The translations under genes were made by a program, and so were the position numbers. The notes under the pieces were generated by a model. The model was not told the DNA's origin. It made no database searches and saw only the letters and a program-made list of their open reading frames with translations. Of a stretch of DNA of 64,000 nucleotides, positions 44,311-57,252 are shown in pieces (the first letter of the stretch is position 1; each line of letters begins with the position of its first letter). The DNA comes from Kudoa neothunni (Eukaryota > Cnidaria). The stretch spans positions 3,534,001-3,598,000 of the forward strand of contig OZ199839.1 of NCBI GenBank assembly GCA_964304625.1, in the 5' to 3' direction.

Positions 44311-46249
44311 TATTTTTTTAAATAAAGCGAATAAATATATTGATAAATCAATAAAACTCCACAAATTTTTAAGGGCTTCGCAACATCAAACTCTCTAGTA
44401 AATATCGCGCCAGTGGTTTCATGTGCGGTAACATTGCTCTTAACGACATACTTATCAATTTTAAAACATTCAATACCTTAATTAACAGCCTTTCATTGTA
44501 TATTCATATAGCAGGAATGTATTTAATTGATCTTCATCTTGACATAAATCATAAGCAGATAATATTCAATCTACTTTTTATGTAAAACATCAGAAAAACT
44601 CCTTAATTCTGACGAAAATATTGATACTCGAGCAATAATCTTAAATAAATAGACGATTTTTTGTAACGATATTATCTTATCAAATTTATAACAAAAGCTG
44701 CATACAAAATTAAGTAAAATATGTCATATGAGATAAGAGAAATTTCATATCTTCACAAAGGCTGAAAATCCTAAGCCATACGTCATAGCCATATACCCAT
44801 ATATGCATAGGCACTTTTTCATTTCGTAAATTCTATCTGATAACTTTATTAAAATGTTTATCTTTGACATTACCTTGGTTACCTGAGAATTTCAATATCT
44901 ATCCTGGAGAAGTTAATGAACTCTTTGGCGTCAAACAATGTGATCCACTTGATAATCCACAAATAAATCTTTTTAATCTTATTCGCCGACCACACGAATA
45001 CATAAAATGAGCTGTATTTCAGTTAATAATAATGCGGATGTATTTAAATTGATTAAATTTTTAGAGAACGGCGTTAACGTCAGATGTATGTAGTCAAAAG
45101 TTTCAACACATGCCCCTGTAAGAAAATAGATTTTTCCGCTCATGCGTACTTCCCGTGTTACATACACGGACATTTCTCTTTTATATATACAGTTGTGCAG
45201 GGATACTACGCATTTTTTGGGAAAAATTCGGTGCGTCCGTGACTACTTTTTCTGCTATTTTTATTTATTCTCTCGTTACACTAAAAATAACTTTAATAGA
45301 GGTGCGAAAAATTTGCCAAATTTTTTTTATTGTTCACAGAGTATTTTGAAAATAATAAGATAGTTTAAGACAGAATTATTTTTTCAACAAGAAATTTGTT
45401 ATTTCTCTAGTTTTAGACGAAGTTTATTTTATTTTGCAAAAGGAAAAATTAAACTTTGTAATGTGCTCCAGCATTTCGCCGTGATTGATCTTGAATAATT
45501 TCTTTATTTCTTTTAGACTTTCTATATAATATGTTCATTTTTAGACTAATTCTCGAAGTAAACTCATGGAACTGTCCTCGACCGACAGTTAGTTATAGGA
45601 GTGTTGTCTTTCATATCGTCCTTTATGCCATTGGCTAATTTATTTTCCTATTATAATTTACTCTCTGGGCAGCTTCATATTCTTCGTTCTTGAAAGTTCA
45701 ATCCATTCATTCTTATGTCGAGTAGTTTGAATTTTTGTTTATAAGAGTTTTGCGATAAAATTTTGAATCTCTTTAAATAAAGTCTGTAGATATTTTCGAT
45801 TTTATTGATACAATTGTATTCAACGTGGTGACTGATTTAATGTCGGAGCGCCTAACGATGTTCGCTTTAGAGTCCCTCTTAGTTCCTAATTTTTCTAATT
45901 ATTTAATAATCTACACATTTTCTTCAAGTATGCGATAAGCATTCCTTTTTTCCTACTGCGTGCTAACCATGCCAATGTAATCAAACAGTAGGTTTCGGGT
46001 GCGCAATAAGCATGTACTCCTATTTTTCCCAACGTAAAAATTATTTCTTAATTCTATATCGATATATTTTACTGTTTTCTCACGATTTATATCTTTAGTA
46101 AATTAGTATATATTAAATTTTCGACACTATTCCTAAATGTGCGTAATAACTCTACGCCACTGTATATATGATTTTCATGTAAATTCTTTCCAATTGTTGG
46201 ATGTACAAAGTTAAAATCAACTCATTCAAGGAATCACACCTTAACATAT
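44311..46249. other. Intergenic AT-rich region
   Basis: No supported gene. Part of 45400-46100 may be further decayed piggyBac sequence continuous with 46250-46470, but I cannot align it with confidence. Confidence 0.4.
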
Positions 46250-46470
46250 TATCCTCTTCGAATATACGTTTATATAGACAGATACGATCGACCAATTTTA
46301 AATTCAATATATAGAACCCACCATAGGTCATATTCAGCTAAATTAGTTGAATTCATAGGCATGTACTGCTTAAATGAGCATTTTCCTTTTAAAATTAAGA
46401 CTGCTTATCAACAGTAATGTCTTCACTAGAATACAAACACACTCAAGATTTCAACTCACATGTGTAAATA
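46250..46470 (-). pseudogene. Decayed piggyBac transposase remnant
   Basis: Minus-strand translation in scattered frames gives TVDKQS, CSFKQYMPMNSTNLAEYDL, which lines up with VTIDEQLVAFKGRCPFRQYM...KPAKYGL in the element at 35891-38130. Stops and shifts are frequent; no terminal repeats are found nearby. Much older than the other piggyBac copies. Confidence 0.5.
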
Positions 46471-48369
46471 CGTTAAGACTTATACAAAACTAGTCTACTT
46501 CCATCCTTTCAGATCCGCAATTTGATCACCAAAATATAGGTACCTTAATATTTGCTAAAAACACTTGAGGAGGAAGAATACACATATTTTTTTACCGCCG
46601 GCCGAACTAAATTATTCTAGCATAGGCTCTTCTCAGTCCTTAAGTACAAAAGTTAAAATTAGGGTTCCAAAAAATTTCCTCACTCCAACATCATCCATGT
46701 TGGTCCGAGATTTGTGAAAAATGTCCTTTCCGAATTATATTAGCGTGCATTATTATCAACTGACAAACAGAGACATCAACAAATATATTGAAACTATCCA
46801 AAATGTATTCTGGGCTTTCTACAAGCAAAAAGCTATTGGGCTAGGATTACATTTGATGATATTCTAAACTGAATTTCTTGAAGATGATGGCTTACTAAGT
46901 TATAAAATCATTCCGCTATTGTTGTTTGTAGAATTTATTGATAACAACTTAGCTCCTGGTATTTGATTCGAACATTTAGATACATCTAAAGTTGATTCAT
47001 CAAAATCGCTACCGAGAGAATGGAATTTGCCACTGAAATAGTAAGGACGGCTCCTCGTTATCAAATACACCAGTTATTAATAAAAAGGGAACATGTACTG
47101 AGTGAAATACTTAAAATGCTTCAAAAATTTCACTTTACTAATTAAAATTGTTACTCTAAAATAATAAAAATTATTTTTAAATTAACTAATTTTCGTAGTT
47201 TATAAGCTATGATACTAATAAATAACAACGGCATTGCAGATTGCAATGCCGTTGTAACTACAGATTACGGGGCTTCGGACGGAATCTTCCCGTACTAGAT
47301 TATCAAGGATTAGTTCGTACAGTGATCAACGATTTCGTCGATATTGCGTCGATAGAATTAACTTAATACTTCATATATCACATTTTAATAATTTTTAAAA
47401 AGTTTCAACATTAATTTTCCGGAAATATTCGAAATCTGCCAAATAGCTTAAAATGGGTAGTAACCAGGAAAAAATTGATAATTTTCTTGTTGAACCGATC
47501 GACATAAAGAAAGTGGAAAATGAAATTATCTCTAAAACAAAATAGAATTCACCAGCATATAAAGTCAAAGAACATGTTTCTTTAAAAATGCGTTTCAAAA
47601 CCGTTCTCTTCCAGTTATTTTTTAAGAGATAGAAAAATGGCTGCATCGAGAAAAATTGGGATTCTGTTATTGTTCTCGTCGTTATTCTGCTACCGCTATT
47701 TGATAAGGGAGATTTTTGTGGCAATCCTGTTTAAAAAAATTAAAGGGTTCAACCTGTGCGCACGCGCCAATGAAACGACCAAAATAAACGTCGATTTTAG
47801 TCGTCAAGTACTTTAAAAATAAACGTTGATCCCTAATTACAACTTTTGAATTGTAGCATATTATATTGTTCGAGTTATTGATTCCTGACGTGTACGTATA
47901 TGTATATACTGATAAATTTAGTTGTTTTCTTCAAACACACAATAAAACTTTCCTGTTATTTTTATTTAATTTTTTTAAGTCAGGATAGTTGTATTATAAT
48001 TTTCAAATACATCCGATGGCGTGAAGTTCATATAGTAGGACGAATCGTTGGTTCTTCCTTACTTCTACGTAGCCCACTTTATCAGATTAACGTAAATCGT
48101 GATAGTATCAAAATTTTAAGTTAACCAATTAAATCAGGGAAATTATCACAGGCTCACGTTTAAGCAGAATACATCATGGCTAAGCGGCCTCAGTTACTCA
48201 TATGCGTGCACAATTGGTATCATACAGTAAGGTGGTTTGGTGCGGATTAATTTTTTAATTGAGGATTCCCGGAAAGACTGATATAATAGATTAATTATTG
48301 AAGAGAACATAAAGCTAGATAAAATTAAGACGAAATAATTATGCCAAATTTGAATTAACATCAGCAACG
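46471..48369. other. Intergenic region upstream of NEMP
   Basis: Contains a 14-bp perfect palindrome (47225-47255) and possibly more piggyBac debris up to about 47050. A 109-codon open frame at 47395-47724 (-) has no recognised similarity and is not called. Confidence 0.45.
47225..47255. repeat. Perfect 14-bp inverted repeat with 3-base loop
   Basis: ACAACGGCATTGCA (47225-47238), loop GAT, then the exact reverse complement (47242-47255). GC-richer than its surroundings. It could be a relic of a transposon end, a cruciform or a hairpin RNA element; no flanking T run supports a terminator. Confidence 0.9.
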
Positions 48370-50149
48370 ATGTGGTTGGCGTTTATTGTTTTTGTACCTT
48401 CGTTAGTAGGTACAACTTCGTCAAACACTAAAAATAATTGTATTGGTAATAAGAAATAGATGAAAAGGTGTGTAACTGGAAGAAATTTTTTTAGGGTTGG
48501 ATCCCACTTTAGACCATACATTCGTTCATAAGGATTTGTATAATAATGAACTTTGTGTTGTGGTTAAAAGTTATCCGCTCAATCAGTGGAAATATGGGTT
48601 TTCTTCATTATCACTTCATATCCATTCATTAAATGACAACAAATACACTCATTACAGCGGGGAATGCCGGTAATTTTGAATTGTTCTTTTTTCCTCATAC
48701 ATTTTCCTACTATGTTTTCAGAGCTCAATCAAAATCGATGCTTAAAGCTTTCTTTGGAGTTTTATTTAACTCGTTGTGGTGGAAAAATGATTCCACTAAT
48801 AGTTCTGTGCATCATTTGAATCCATATCAACCGAGCAACAAGCTCAAATGTGTATATCTTACATTCGATCATTACTCGATTGATGTCAGTATCACACAAA
48901 AGCTTGAATGTATTTTTTTACCATTAATAAACAATAACTTATTGTTTACAATTTGAAAACTAGATATTTCTATGTATTATGCAATTGGATTGGTTGTAGG
49001 ATACGTGCTGGTTAAATATGCTCCTTTTTTGGCGCAGTAAACCTAATGATTGTTTATTTACAATCAAATTTTGTAGGAAAAAACTATTTGGCTATGTTTT
49101 TGGTGTGCTGGTGGGATTTTTCTTTAGTTCTGTGATTTTGTCGTATGTGGTGTATTCATTTTTCCGAAAAATGTGATATATTCTTATACTTTAAAATTCT
49201 AAACTCATTCTACCACATAGCAATTACTTTCACTGATAGCGAGTGGAACATTCCTTATTTCATCTGGAATGGGTCTATCGTTGTTAGTTAAATATTTGTA
49301 TTTCTCATTTCAAACATATCCACAAATGGTTGCCATCTATGCTGGTTTAACTAGTATATTTTATCACTGTTGGTGCTCTCTGTTTAATCATTTGATTTGT
49401 AGGTATGGTGTCACTTGCCGTGGTTTATTATTATGAGCCGTTTGAGAATAAAAAAATTCGAAATATGTTACAATGGTTGATTCAGTTGGTTGGTGTTGTG
49501 GTTCTCTATTATAGCTCCAATCTATGGAAACTTTCATTATTGGTTATTATGTGTGTGGTGGTCAACGTTACTTCTCTATATTCGAAAACAAAAGAGTGAT
49601 TTAGTTGGTTGGCAGAATGAAAGTTTCTAACGCTTGAAATACAGTTCTGTAGGCTATAGTGTGTCTGCTATAAACACCTGCTACCAATGGATTCGTAAAA
49701 GATTACTATATATGAAATCCACTGGACTAAACGCAAGAAGATACATACCATGCTTGTTCCAAAATCGATTGTTTCCACAACAGAGATCAAAAAAATTTCT
49801 AACAATGGATGAATATGACGCACAGGGTGCATTTTACACCAAGAAAGCATTGGACGATCTACGATTAACCATTCTCAATCACCCTAATAATATTCAGTAC
49901 GCGAAAATAGTTAGTCGTCCTCTAAGGTGGGGATTCTATTTTAAAATCAAAAATGTTTTTACAAAATATTTTTCCAGATACATCGAATTTGCATCCGGGG
50001 GAGACCATCTCACCGACGATGAAAGGTCAGACCATGCCTCATGGCTTCGTGATAGTCTTATGTGTGATGATGATGAAAGTCTTTCTCACATTATCTCTCG
50101 TAGTACAAATGCAAGTGTGGTTGATGACGACGATGTTAGTTTATCGTGA
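48370..50149 (+). CDS. NEMP1: Nuclear envelope integral membrane protein (NEMP/TMEM194)
   Basis: NEMP proteins sit in the inner nuclear membrane and stiffen the envelope, notably in germ cells. Exons: 48370-48445 (signal peptide MWLAFIVFVPSLVG), 48495-48669, 48722-49036, 49077-49172, 49221-49344, 49403-49595, 49645-49926, 49978-50149; introns 40-58 nt. The luminal part is followed by several membrane helices (SMYYAIGLVVGYVLV, LFGYVFGVLVGFFFSS, SGMGLSLLV, MVSLAVVYYYEP, LIQLVGVVVLYY). The nucleoplasmic part has the family signature FLTMDEYDAQG...TKKALDDLR, then YIEFASGGDHLTDDE. An in-frame TGA occurs at 48954-48956 between well-aligned segments, and exons 4 and 5 are one base out of phase at an A5 run; both look like sequence errors. 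With one base restored the model is about 477 codons. A Ser/Asp-rich tail ends it. Confidence 0.88.
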
Positions 50150-50480
50150 GTTTAATGGTCAAATTCTATATTTATTTAAGACAAATATTTAGGTCAGGAA
50201 ACGATTCTTTTTAAAATCCGATTAATTAAATGTTCTTAATGAACTGTTTGGAAGCGAACCATGTTTTCCTTTAACTTCTATTTACTAGACTTTCATGTTC
50301 GTGTATATAATTGTGAGAGAGTTGTGATGCGCATCAATATTTTCTACCGATGTCCTTTTTAAGCAGAATTTATTGATTTTTTATTACCTACTTTATATTT
50401 GATAGAAAACAAAATTTATAAACATTTACATGTTATTGAAACTTACCTTGAATATAAGACAGGTCTTATAGTTTTTTAGT
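50150..50480. other. NEMP 3' flank
   Basis: AT-rich, presumably 3' UTR; nothing else seen. Confidence 0.5.
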
Positions 50481-51731
50481 TTAACCCTCCAAGTATAATT
50501 GAGGTCTTTTGGACCCCAGGTGACATTAATTATCAATTTTTTACCACATTAACTTGTGAGAACTGTTGGCAGTCAGTCTATTCTTCTAAAATATTATGTA
50601 GTAAAATCTCACTAATTACAAAACTTTTTCATTCCGTTGAAAAAAAGTTAGTGCAAAAACATCGCACCCTCCAAATTAAAAGTAAAAAGTAAAATTTGAG
50701 GTATTTTGGATCCCATGATTTTTCTTCATCTAATTATCCAAAATATTGATTTAAATGTTTGGGGAAACCTTGATAAAATTCTATCGAATAGATATATTTT
50801 TATTGCGTGAATAACATATCTTAATCTGCATAGTGCATGTACCATAATTAATTTCGATATGTTCAAGTGATCTTGATAATAATTACTCTGATACCAAGTC
50901 TTCAGATTCACTTTCTTCGTTTCATGATTATTTATCGTCAGAAACGTTTTATTTTGATACAAATATCAATTTAACTCATTAATGAACAAGAACAGAATGT
51001 TACGGTCAATGAACCCGCCATTGGCATCTAGAACATGTGTTGCAAATATTATGAATAGTCGTCCTGATGTCTCTTAGTTGTTATTACAAAATACAGTTGA
51101 TACTTCCAGAATAATATTTAGTTCTGTTATATAAGCCATTATTTTAAAATATACCAGTACATGGATGGAAAAATTTTTGGTGATAGATGGATCGAATTGG
51201 ATGGATTCATTAGCTGTTCAGTTCTGATGGTATATCACGGGGATAATCGAGAATCGGTTAAAGAGATATTTGGGTTAGAAGAAGGAAAGATATATCGTCA
51301 TTTATTCTCATTACATAAATTTTTCCAAATAATCCGAGAACTTTTGCCAGGTTGGTGAACTACGGCATATTTAGGTGGGTTACTCACGCGTTGTTTTCGC
51401 CCTAATCAATATTTCAAACGTATCTATGTTACCTGTTTTATGCAATAGTCTATGCCAGAATTATGATGTTTTGATCACTTTAAGCGCAAATTAAATAAAG
51501 AATTAATTTTACTAAATGAACTGAATTTTGAGTTATGTTTATAAAAATATGCGATCTCAAAAGTAATACATGCACATACGTTGTGGTTAAAATATTTCTT
51601 TATAATTCGCACGAGCGCACACAATGTTACATGATGTCATTTATGAAATTTCTGAATATATAATTGATCAAATATTTTATCAAATAAAAACATGGGGTCT
51701 TTTGGGCCCCAATTATACTTGGAGGGTGTAA
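50481..51731 (+). mobile_element. piggyBac-like element, reduced copy
   Basis: Left end TTAACCCTCCAAGTATAATT at 50481; right end reversed, ACCCTCCAAGTATAATTGGG. The right TTAA has decayed to GTAA. Palindromic cores: GAGGTCTTTTGGACCCC and GGGGTCTTTTGGGCCCC. A plus-strand frame at 51161-51358 (ELDGFISCSVLMVYHG, IYRHLFSLHKFFQIIREL) matches the start of the piggyBac domain, where a helical segment precedes the first catalytic Asp. The remaining domain is missing, so the copy is an internally deleted relic. A second, partial CACCCTCCAAAT end lies inside at about 50647. Confidence 0.75.
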
Positions 51732-52349
51732 ATTTTCATGTGGCTTAGAAGGTTAATAAGGGACATTAGACCTTATATTTGTATGAATAGAATTTCCTAT
51801 GCATTATTTGGCTCATATAACAAAATCGAAGAAAACGCTTTTTTTACCCTCTAAGTAACTGAAAAATTTATACCCTCAAAATAAAAATGGGCTAGAAATC
51901 TACCTCACTTTTTTATCTTATAACATTGTCTCAAATAAAACTCAGCATTTACGGACAAAATATGAGGAAAGTTCATCGAGTAGATTTTGAATAAATGACC
52001 AATTATTAAAGTTATATTCTGTCCGCATGTGCACGAATATTCATGTTGTTATGTTTCTTTGGAGTAAGATTGTATTAATAGGTGTATTTATGCGTTTTTT
52101 TAGTTTTTATGTTTAATTCAAATTTCTTAACAGCTGCTAATTAATTTTTCTTATTTTAAACAACGCAGTGTAATGCTGCGCAGAAAAACACAAAATGATG
52201 GAAAATTGTTAAATAATTATATCACATGTTTTTGGATGCTCTCTACAATGCAGAACTAAGCAACCTGAGTAAGAGCCATCATATGTTGAATAACTAATAT
52301 AAGAATAAGGAGCTATTGTTGTATTCAGGAGAGGATGACATGCTTATAT
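51732..52349. other. Intergenic region
   Basis: AT-rich. Two ACCCTC(T/A)A(A) motifs at 51845-51885 resemble TTAA-element ends but have no palindrome or partner. Confidence 0.4.
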
Positions 52350-52903
52350 CAGGGCGTCCACTGCTGGGGTTTTTTGTGGTCACCTTGGGTTCTTGGTTTT
52401 TTTTTCATTTTTCTTTAAAATCTTGGGTTTATATTGAAAGCCTGTAAACATTGAATAATAACACATATATTATTATGTGCGACATTAATATTTATATTTT
52501 TAATAACGTATCCTACTCAGATTATATCGTGCAGGGTTTAAACATTTACGATATTGAACGATTGCACAATTGTTCAATTAACATTGTCGCACATTATTAG
52601 AAAATTTAACGTTATTTCAAAATATATCTTGAATTATGAATTAATGAATTAATTACTTCATTGTGAGCATATTGATCTATACTAGACATTGAGTTTGAAT
52701 GAGTGTTAGCAACAATAAATTGTAATAATACGACGATAAATTTAAATTTAATATCTGTAGACGTATTTGAAGACTCGAAAGATGATTAAAAACTTTAATA
52801 GATATGATTCTATTTTTTGTTGTACTTTAGACTAGCGTTTTTCTCAACCTTGAGTTTTATAGACGTACATCCTTGGATTTCTTTAACCCCGCTGGCAGCC
52901 CTG
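52350..52903. mobile_element. Probable hAT-like MITE
   Basis: Inverted ends CAGGGCGTCCACTGCTGGGG and, reversed from the right, CAGGGCTGCCAGCGGGG; about 554 bp, no coding content. The 8-bp flanks do not match, so classification rests on the CAGGG termini only. Confidence 0.45.
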
Positions 52904-53679
52904 TATATAGATATAGATCAATAAAGTTGCATTTAATTGTTTTTATAAATAAATTTTTTTAATCATAGAGAACAAGCAAACTTAATCAAAAAATAAATAC
53001 ATTATTTGTTTAACAACAATAATAATGGATAAATTATTGTTTAGCTGTGGCTTCATCCTTTTTGAAGGACAATTATTTTAAAATAACATTTTACTGCAAA
53101 TTAATAATATTAAGTGATTGCGAAATGACCCTTTATTGAAAATAAAATTTGAATGTAAATTTTATTTAAGTTAAAACTGTAAAGACTTTAAATAAACTCT
53201 ATTATTTTATGATTTGAGTTTTTTATCATACAATAAATCATATATTTAAGTTTCAAAAATATATGAACTTAAAAATAATTTTTAAATTACGAGCCATTAT
53301 TTTTAGCGAATGGTTACTAATTGTAAAAATATACATATATGCCTATCGCCTATGAGCGCAGATACAACAAAAATATATTATTTCGTGTGAAACATGAGGA
53401 AAAATATTTTCATGCTTCGTTGACAATTTTATACATTGAAGTTTAAGTATTTTAATTAATTATTAAAGAAATTTTTGTTGAATTTCTATTTATACTAAAG
53501 TTGAGACAAGGACCTTCTTTTGTAAAATGTAAAATTTTGTTTTAAACACAAAAATAGACTAAGTGTTCAAAATGACAAATTTAGGGTTAAAATTCTTAAT
53601 CAAGAAATTTGGTTTTTGTGATCGCAAGAAAAAAAAGTCAGCGATTTATGGAACATTTTTTACTATAAATCAAAAACTA
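52904..53679. other. Intergenic region 3' of TopBP1
   Basis: AT-rich; no supported gene or repeat. Confidence 0.5.
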
Positions 53680-56600
53680 TCAGTTATTGAGGCTTTTTCG
53701 TTTCCTAGTAGAACGTCGACGTGGATCGGCGTTAGTTATAGGAAAGGGAGAATTCGAGAAATTCAATTTTGAATAATCCAAGTTAACCAGATAATTTTCG
53801 GGTTCAAAATCATTATAATAAATAAGATAGTCGGCCAAAAAGTTCACTTTGAAGACTTTATTGCTGTGAGTTGCTAGAAATTGTGCCACTTTTGGTGTCA
53901 CATTGTTTTGTTGCTCGTTCTCAATGAAAATATGAGTGACTTTTTCAGAACGGTTGGATGAAACATATCGATCAATGGGATAAAATTTTCCTCCTCCAGC
54001 TTCAGAAATCAAACGTTCAAATCCTTCTTGTTTGTTCGTTGACTCCAAATACAAAACAACATGCCAATTATAGAAAGCACCTTTACCAATCTAAAAGTAC
54101 ATTCAAAAATTTAGCTACTCAATAGATAAATCTAAAAAATACATATGAGTTTGAATTTAACTTGGAATGCCAATGAGCAAATGCATCCGCAAAAATCGGA
54201 TCAATGTATTCGCAATTTCGTTCGTACATAAAGAGCACATCATTCACAAAATAGCCGGCTTCTTTGGATTCCTCCAAATACGAATAATGAAGAATGGGTT
54301 TCCCGGTGGCTAGACAGCATAACAATTTTTCATTTTTGACAATTTCATTGCCAATAATAAGATGGGTTGATTCGGCATCAAAACTACTGGTATTTAAATA
54401 AACTCCACCAAGCAACTGAATTGTTTCGCTTAGTTTTGATTTTATTTCTGACGAGAGCGAAGATATCAAAAATTTGTACATCTTTCCTTGGGTCGATTCC
54501 AAATTATTAGTGCATATGGATGGATTATCGATAAAAGGAGGACAATCAATTGAATCATGTCCTTCATGATCGTAGGTGATAAGTATACCATCATCATCAT
54601 CAACAAGATTGGTAGGAGATAAATCCAAACAATTTTTCAACTGACTTTCCAAATTGTAGCTTTGTTCCATTTCCACTAGAATACTGCTCAAATTGGCATC
54701 CATTAAACTGATTTTATTTTCATCATTTTTTGATGTGAGTGAAGGTCTGCTTAACTTATTAGAGGATTTTCCAAGTATATTTTTGATATCGTTTTCCAAA
54801 TCTGAAATTTTACTACTTTTGGCTAAAGATTTCCTAATGGACTCTTCCAGATGATTATCCACAACAGAGGTATTAGCAACTCTGGTATTTGATATGAGAG
54901 GTTTAGTAGGACATGTGGTGGTACTCGTATCAACGTCTGACACTTGTTCCTTTAGTAGTAGCTCTGCGTGAATAAGTTTATAATTGGCCACTTTATCACC
55001 AAAGAGATATTTTTCACTAAAGTTATCAACGTTGCTGACAACAATATGTGAGGCCGCTGTAACACTATCAGTAACAATTGCTCCGTATGATTGGCATATT
55101 TGAATCAGTTTAGTCATCAGCCGAGTATGTAGATCAGTCGAGAAATACACATAAGCATTCTTCAGTTGTTGGAGGTTGGTTTGTGGACACGATAATTTCA
55201 TCAGCACTTCACTCATAATTAAATTGTGATATTTTCCAACCGTTTGACCGAGGTTGAATGTTGATACAGTGTTTCCCGCCATTATACTTTCAAACAAGTA
55301 ACTAAAAGATTTCATGGATTGAATTCTAATTCGGCTTTGGTCATCAAACGAATGTGTTGATTGTTTTTTTGGAGTAGTGGTTGAATCCAAAAAATCCCAA
55401 ATCAAAGTTCCACCATATTCACTGATAATCACAGCTAGTTGTCTAGCAACACCGCTAGGAATCGTATCGGCGATCTCAAATGTTTGGTGTTGGAACAAGA
55501 CACCAACTAAGGAGGATTCAAAAATCCACTATACAAAAACTGAGGATAATATTCATTGTCATTATCCAGTACAGTTTGGCATGGGAAAAACAATTGTTGA
55601 TGATAGATTATAGATTCTAACCAAAAAACACTTTTAGAGTATTCATTGCTATTGTCAAAGATAACATCAGCGTGAAGTTCACTGAAAACTATCTCAGCTC
55701 CCATCCAAACAAGTAGATCTTTAAGTTGACCAACATTCTCAAAAAGGTAGCCGACAACAAAATTATCAGCAATGTACACCTTGGAATTGGTCAACAAAGT
55801 TGACGTAGAATCCAATTTGAAAGAGCCACCCCAATAATTCTTAGGTAGTTGAAAAGTGAACCAATGGAGAGGCACAATTTTTTGATGATTATAACACTCA
55901 CTCATCCATCTTTCGGATGCAAATTCCATAGCTATACCATTACTAACCGGAATTGAGGGTAAAGTTTGCAAAAAATTTTTAAAATTATGAATTTGATAAC
56001 AACTAGTCGAATTTGTGATACAAAAATCAACGGAATTATCCTGATTGAAAAAATCTGAATACAAACTCATAACACTATCATTTTGTTCTGTAGACATCAA
56101 ACAATGTACAACCGATTTGTTCAAATGAAAATAATTGCACTGAACTGCAATATCTCCTAGTAAGTTAGAGTTATCTTTATAGAGATGTTGTTCAATGGGA
56201 ACAATACAATCAGAACGAATAGAAGAAAACAACCAGCTAGATTTTACAATGGCTGCCTGCCTGTTTGGTAGCTGATAGTTTTTGACAAGTTGGGACCAAC
56301 TTATTCGTTTGTTCAAACTATCTCTGTTGTGTGTGACGTTTGCACACATTTCACATTGGCACGGGTTCAAATATATAAAAATATCAATATTAACACTCGA
56401 CGGCCAATCAATAAGGTTGTCTTCGGCGTAGAACAACCCACCATTGGAAAGAATTTTATTTTTAATATCGATATGTTTGTAAGTGCAAAAATTGATGCAG
56501 CATATTTTCACATTGCGAAGCAGTTTACATATGTAATTCAAGTGGGTAATAGTAGCAGATTTTTTGATTTTTCCTGTAGACCTATCATTAAACACGCCTG

Positions 56601-57249
56601 CAACCACATTCGAAGTAACCCAATGTTCGGTAATTAATGGCATTTGGTTTCGACTGGCAACAATAGCCTCATCAGTGAAACAATTTCCACAAATTACGTG
56701 GGTTACACAATTGCGATCAATAGGATCAACAAAAGGTGAATATTTCCAACCCAAAAGTGTAATGTATCTAATCAATTTATTCTTGAAATGAGCATCGAAT
56801 CCACTAATTGCAATCACAAAGGCATTATTTCTTTCGCTCGAATAACATATCGGCAATTTGATATTACTGTCAATTGTTTTATAAGGAGAGATCGGCAAAC
56901 ACATCTCATTCGATAGACAATGTATAATACAACGGTAGTCATAGACATAGCATCCAAAATTGACAAATAATTGAAAATCATATTCAGTGTAATGCTCCAA
57001 AATTATGACTGTAGGGCGTTTGCTTAAATTTTCAAATCCAATCAACTTTTGATCGATATTTTGACGCTTGAAATCCACAATTGGAATATTGGAAAATATC
57101 TTTTCAATCAGCTCAACTCTTTTATCATTTTTTATTCCAGTTTCAAATAAATGCACATTCAATCGAAAAGACGAATCCAAGCCCGAAAATTCACCCCGCT
57201 TTTTCATCCCTGATACGAACGAATCTACGCGAGTAATTGCGACAATCAT
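53680..57249 (-). CDS. TOPBP1: TopBP1 (DNA topoisomerase 2-binding protein 1), multi-BRCT checkpoint protein
   Basis: TopBP1/Dpb11 is the BRCT scaffold that activates ATR and loads replication factors in the nucleus. ATG 57249 opens a 580-codon frame with several N-terminal BRCT units. A clear one is at residues 140-215 (AFVIAISGFDAHFKNKLIRY, VTHVICG, ITEHWVTSNV); another is at about 240-330. The second part, from 55520 on, has SLVGVLFQHQTFEIAD, then the BRCT7-like unit FLISSLSSEIKSKLSETIQLLGG, THLIIG, LHYSYLEESKEAGYF. Intron 54091-54142 leads to the BRCT8-like exon (KGAFYNWHVVLYLES, NFLADYLIYYND, PENY) and a basic tail. The BRCT7-8 pair with ADYL...ENY is TopBP1-specific. An A5 run at 55520-55524 is probably one base short and causes the only frame change. 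About 1170 codons, shorter than the vertebrate protein (about 1520). Confidence 0.88.
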
Positions 57250-57252
57250 ATG
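57247..57252. promoter_or_regulatory. Back-to-back start codons of two divergent genes
   Basis: CATATG: CAT (57247-57249) is the TopBP1 start on the minus strand and ATG (57250-57252) is the DNAJC17-like start on the plus strand. No base lies between the reading frames, so 5' UTR and promoter of each gene must overlap the other gene's coding DNA. If TopBP1 instead starts at its next Met (57207) the gap is only 42 bp. Confidence 0.6.

Noticed and set aside
47395-47724. 109-codon open frame (-)
   Set aside because: Composition is low-complexity Phe/Leu/Ser, no domain; lies among transposon debris.
48954-48956. TGA reassigned to an amino acid
   Set aside because: ROCK and CK1 appear to end at TGA, so the standard code holds.
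52836-52870. Separate hAT terminus (CTAGCGTTTTTCTCAACC)
   Set aside because: It lies within the better supported 52350-52903 unit and has no partner of its own.
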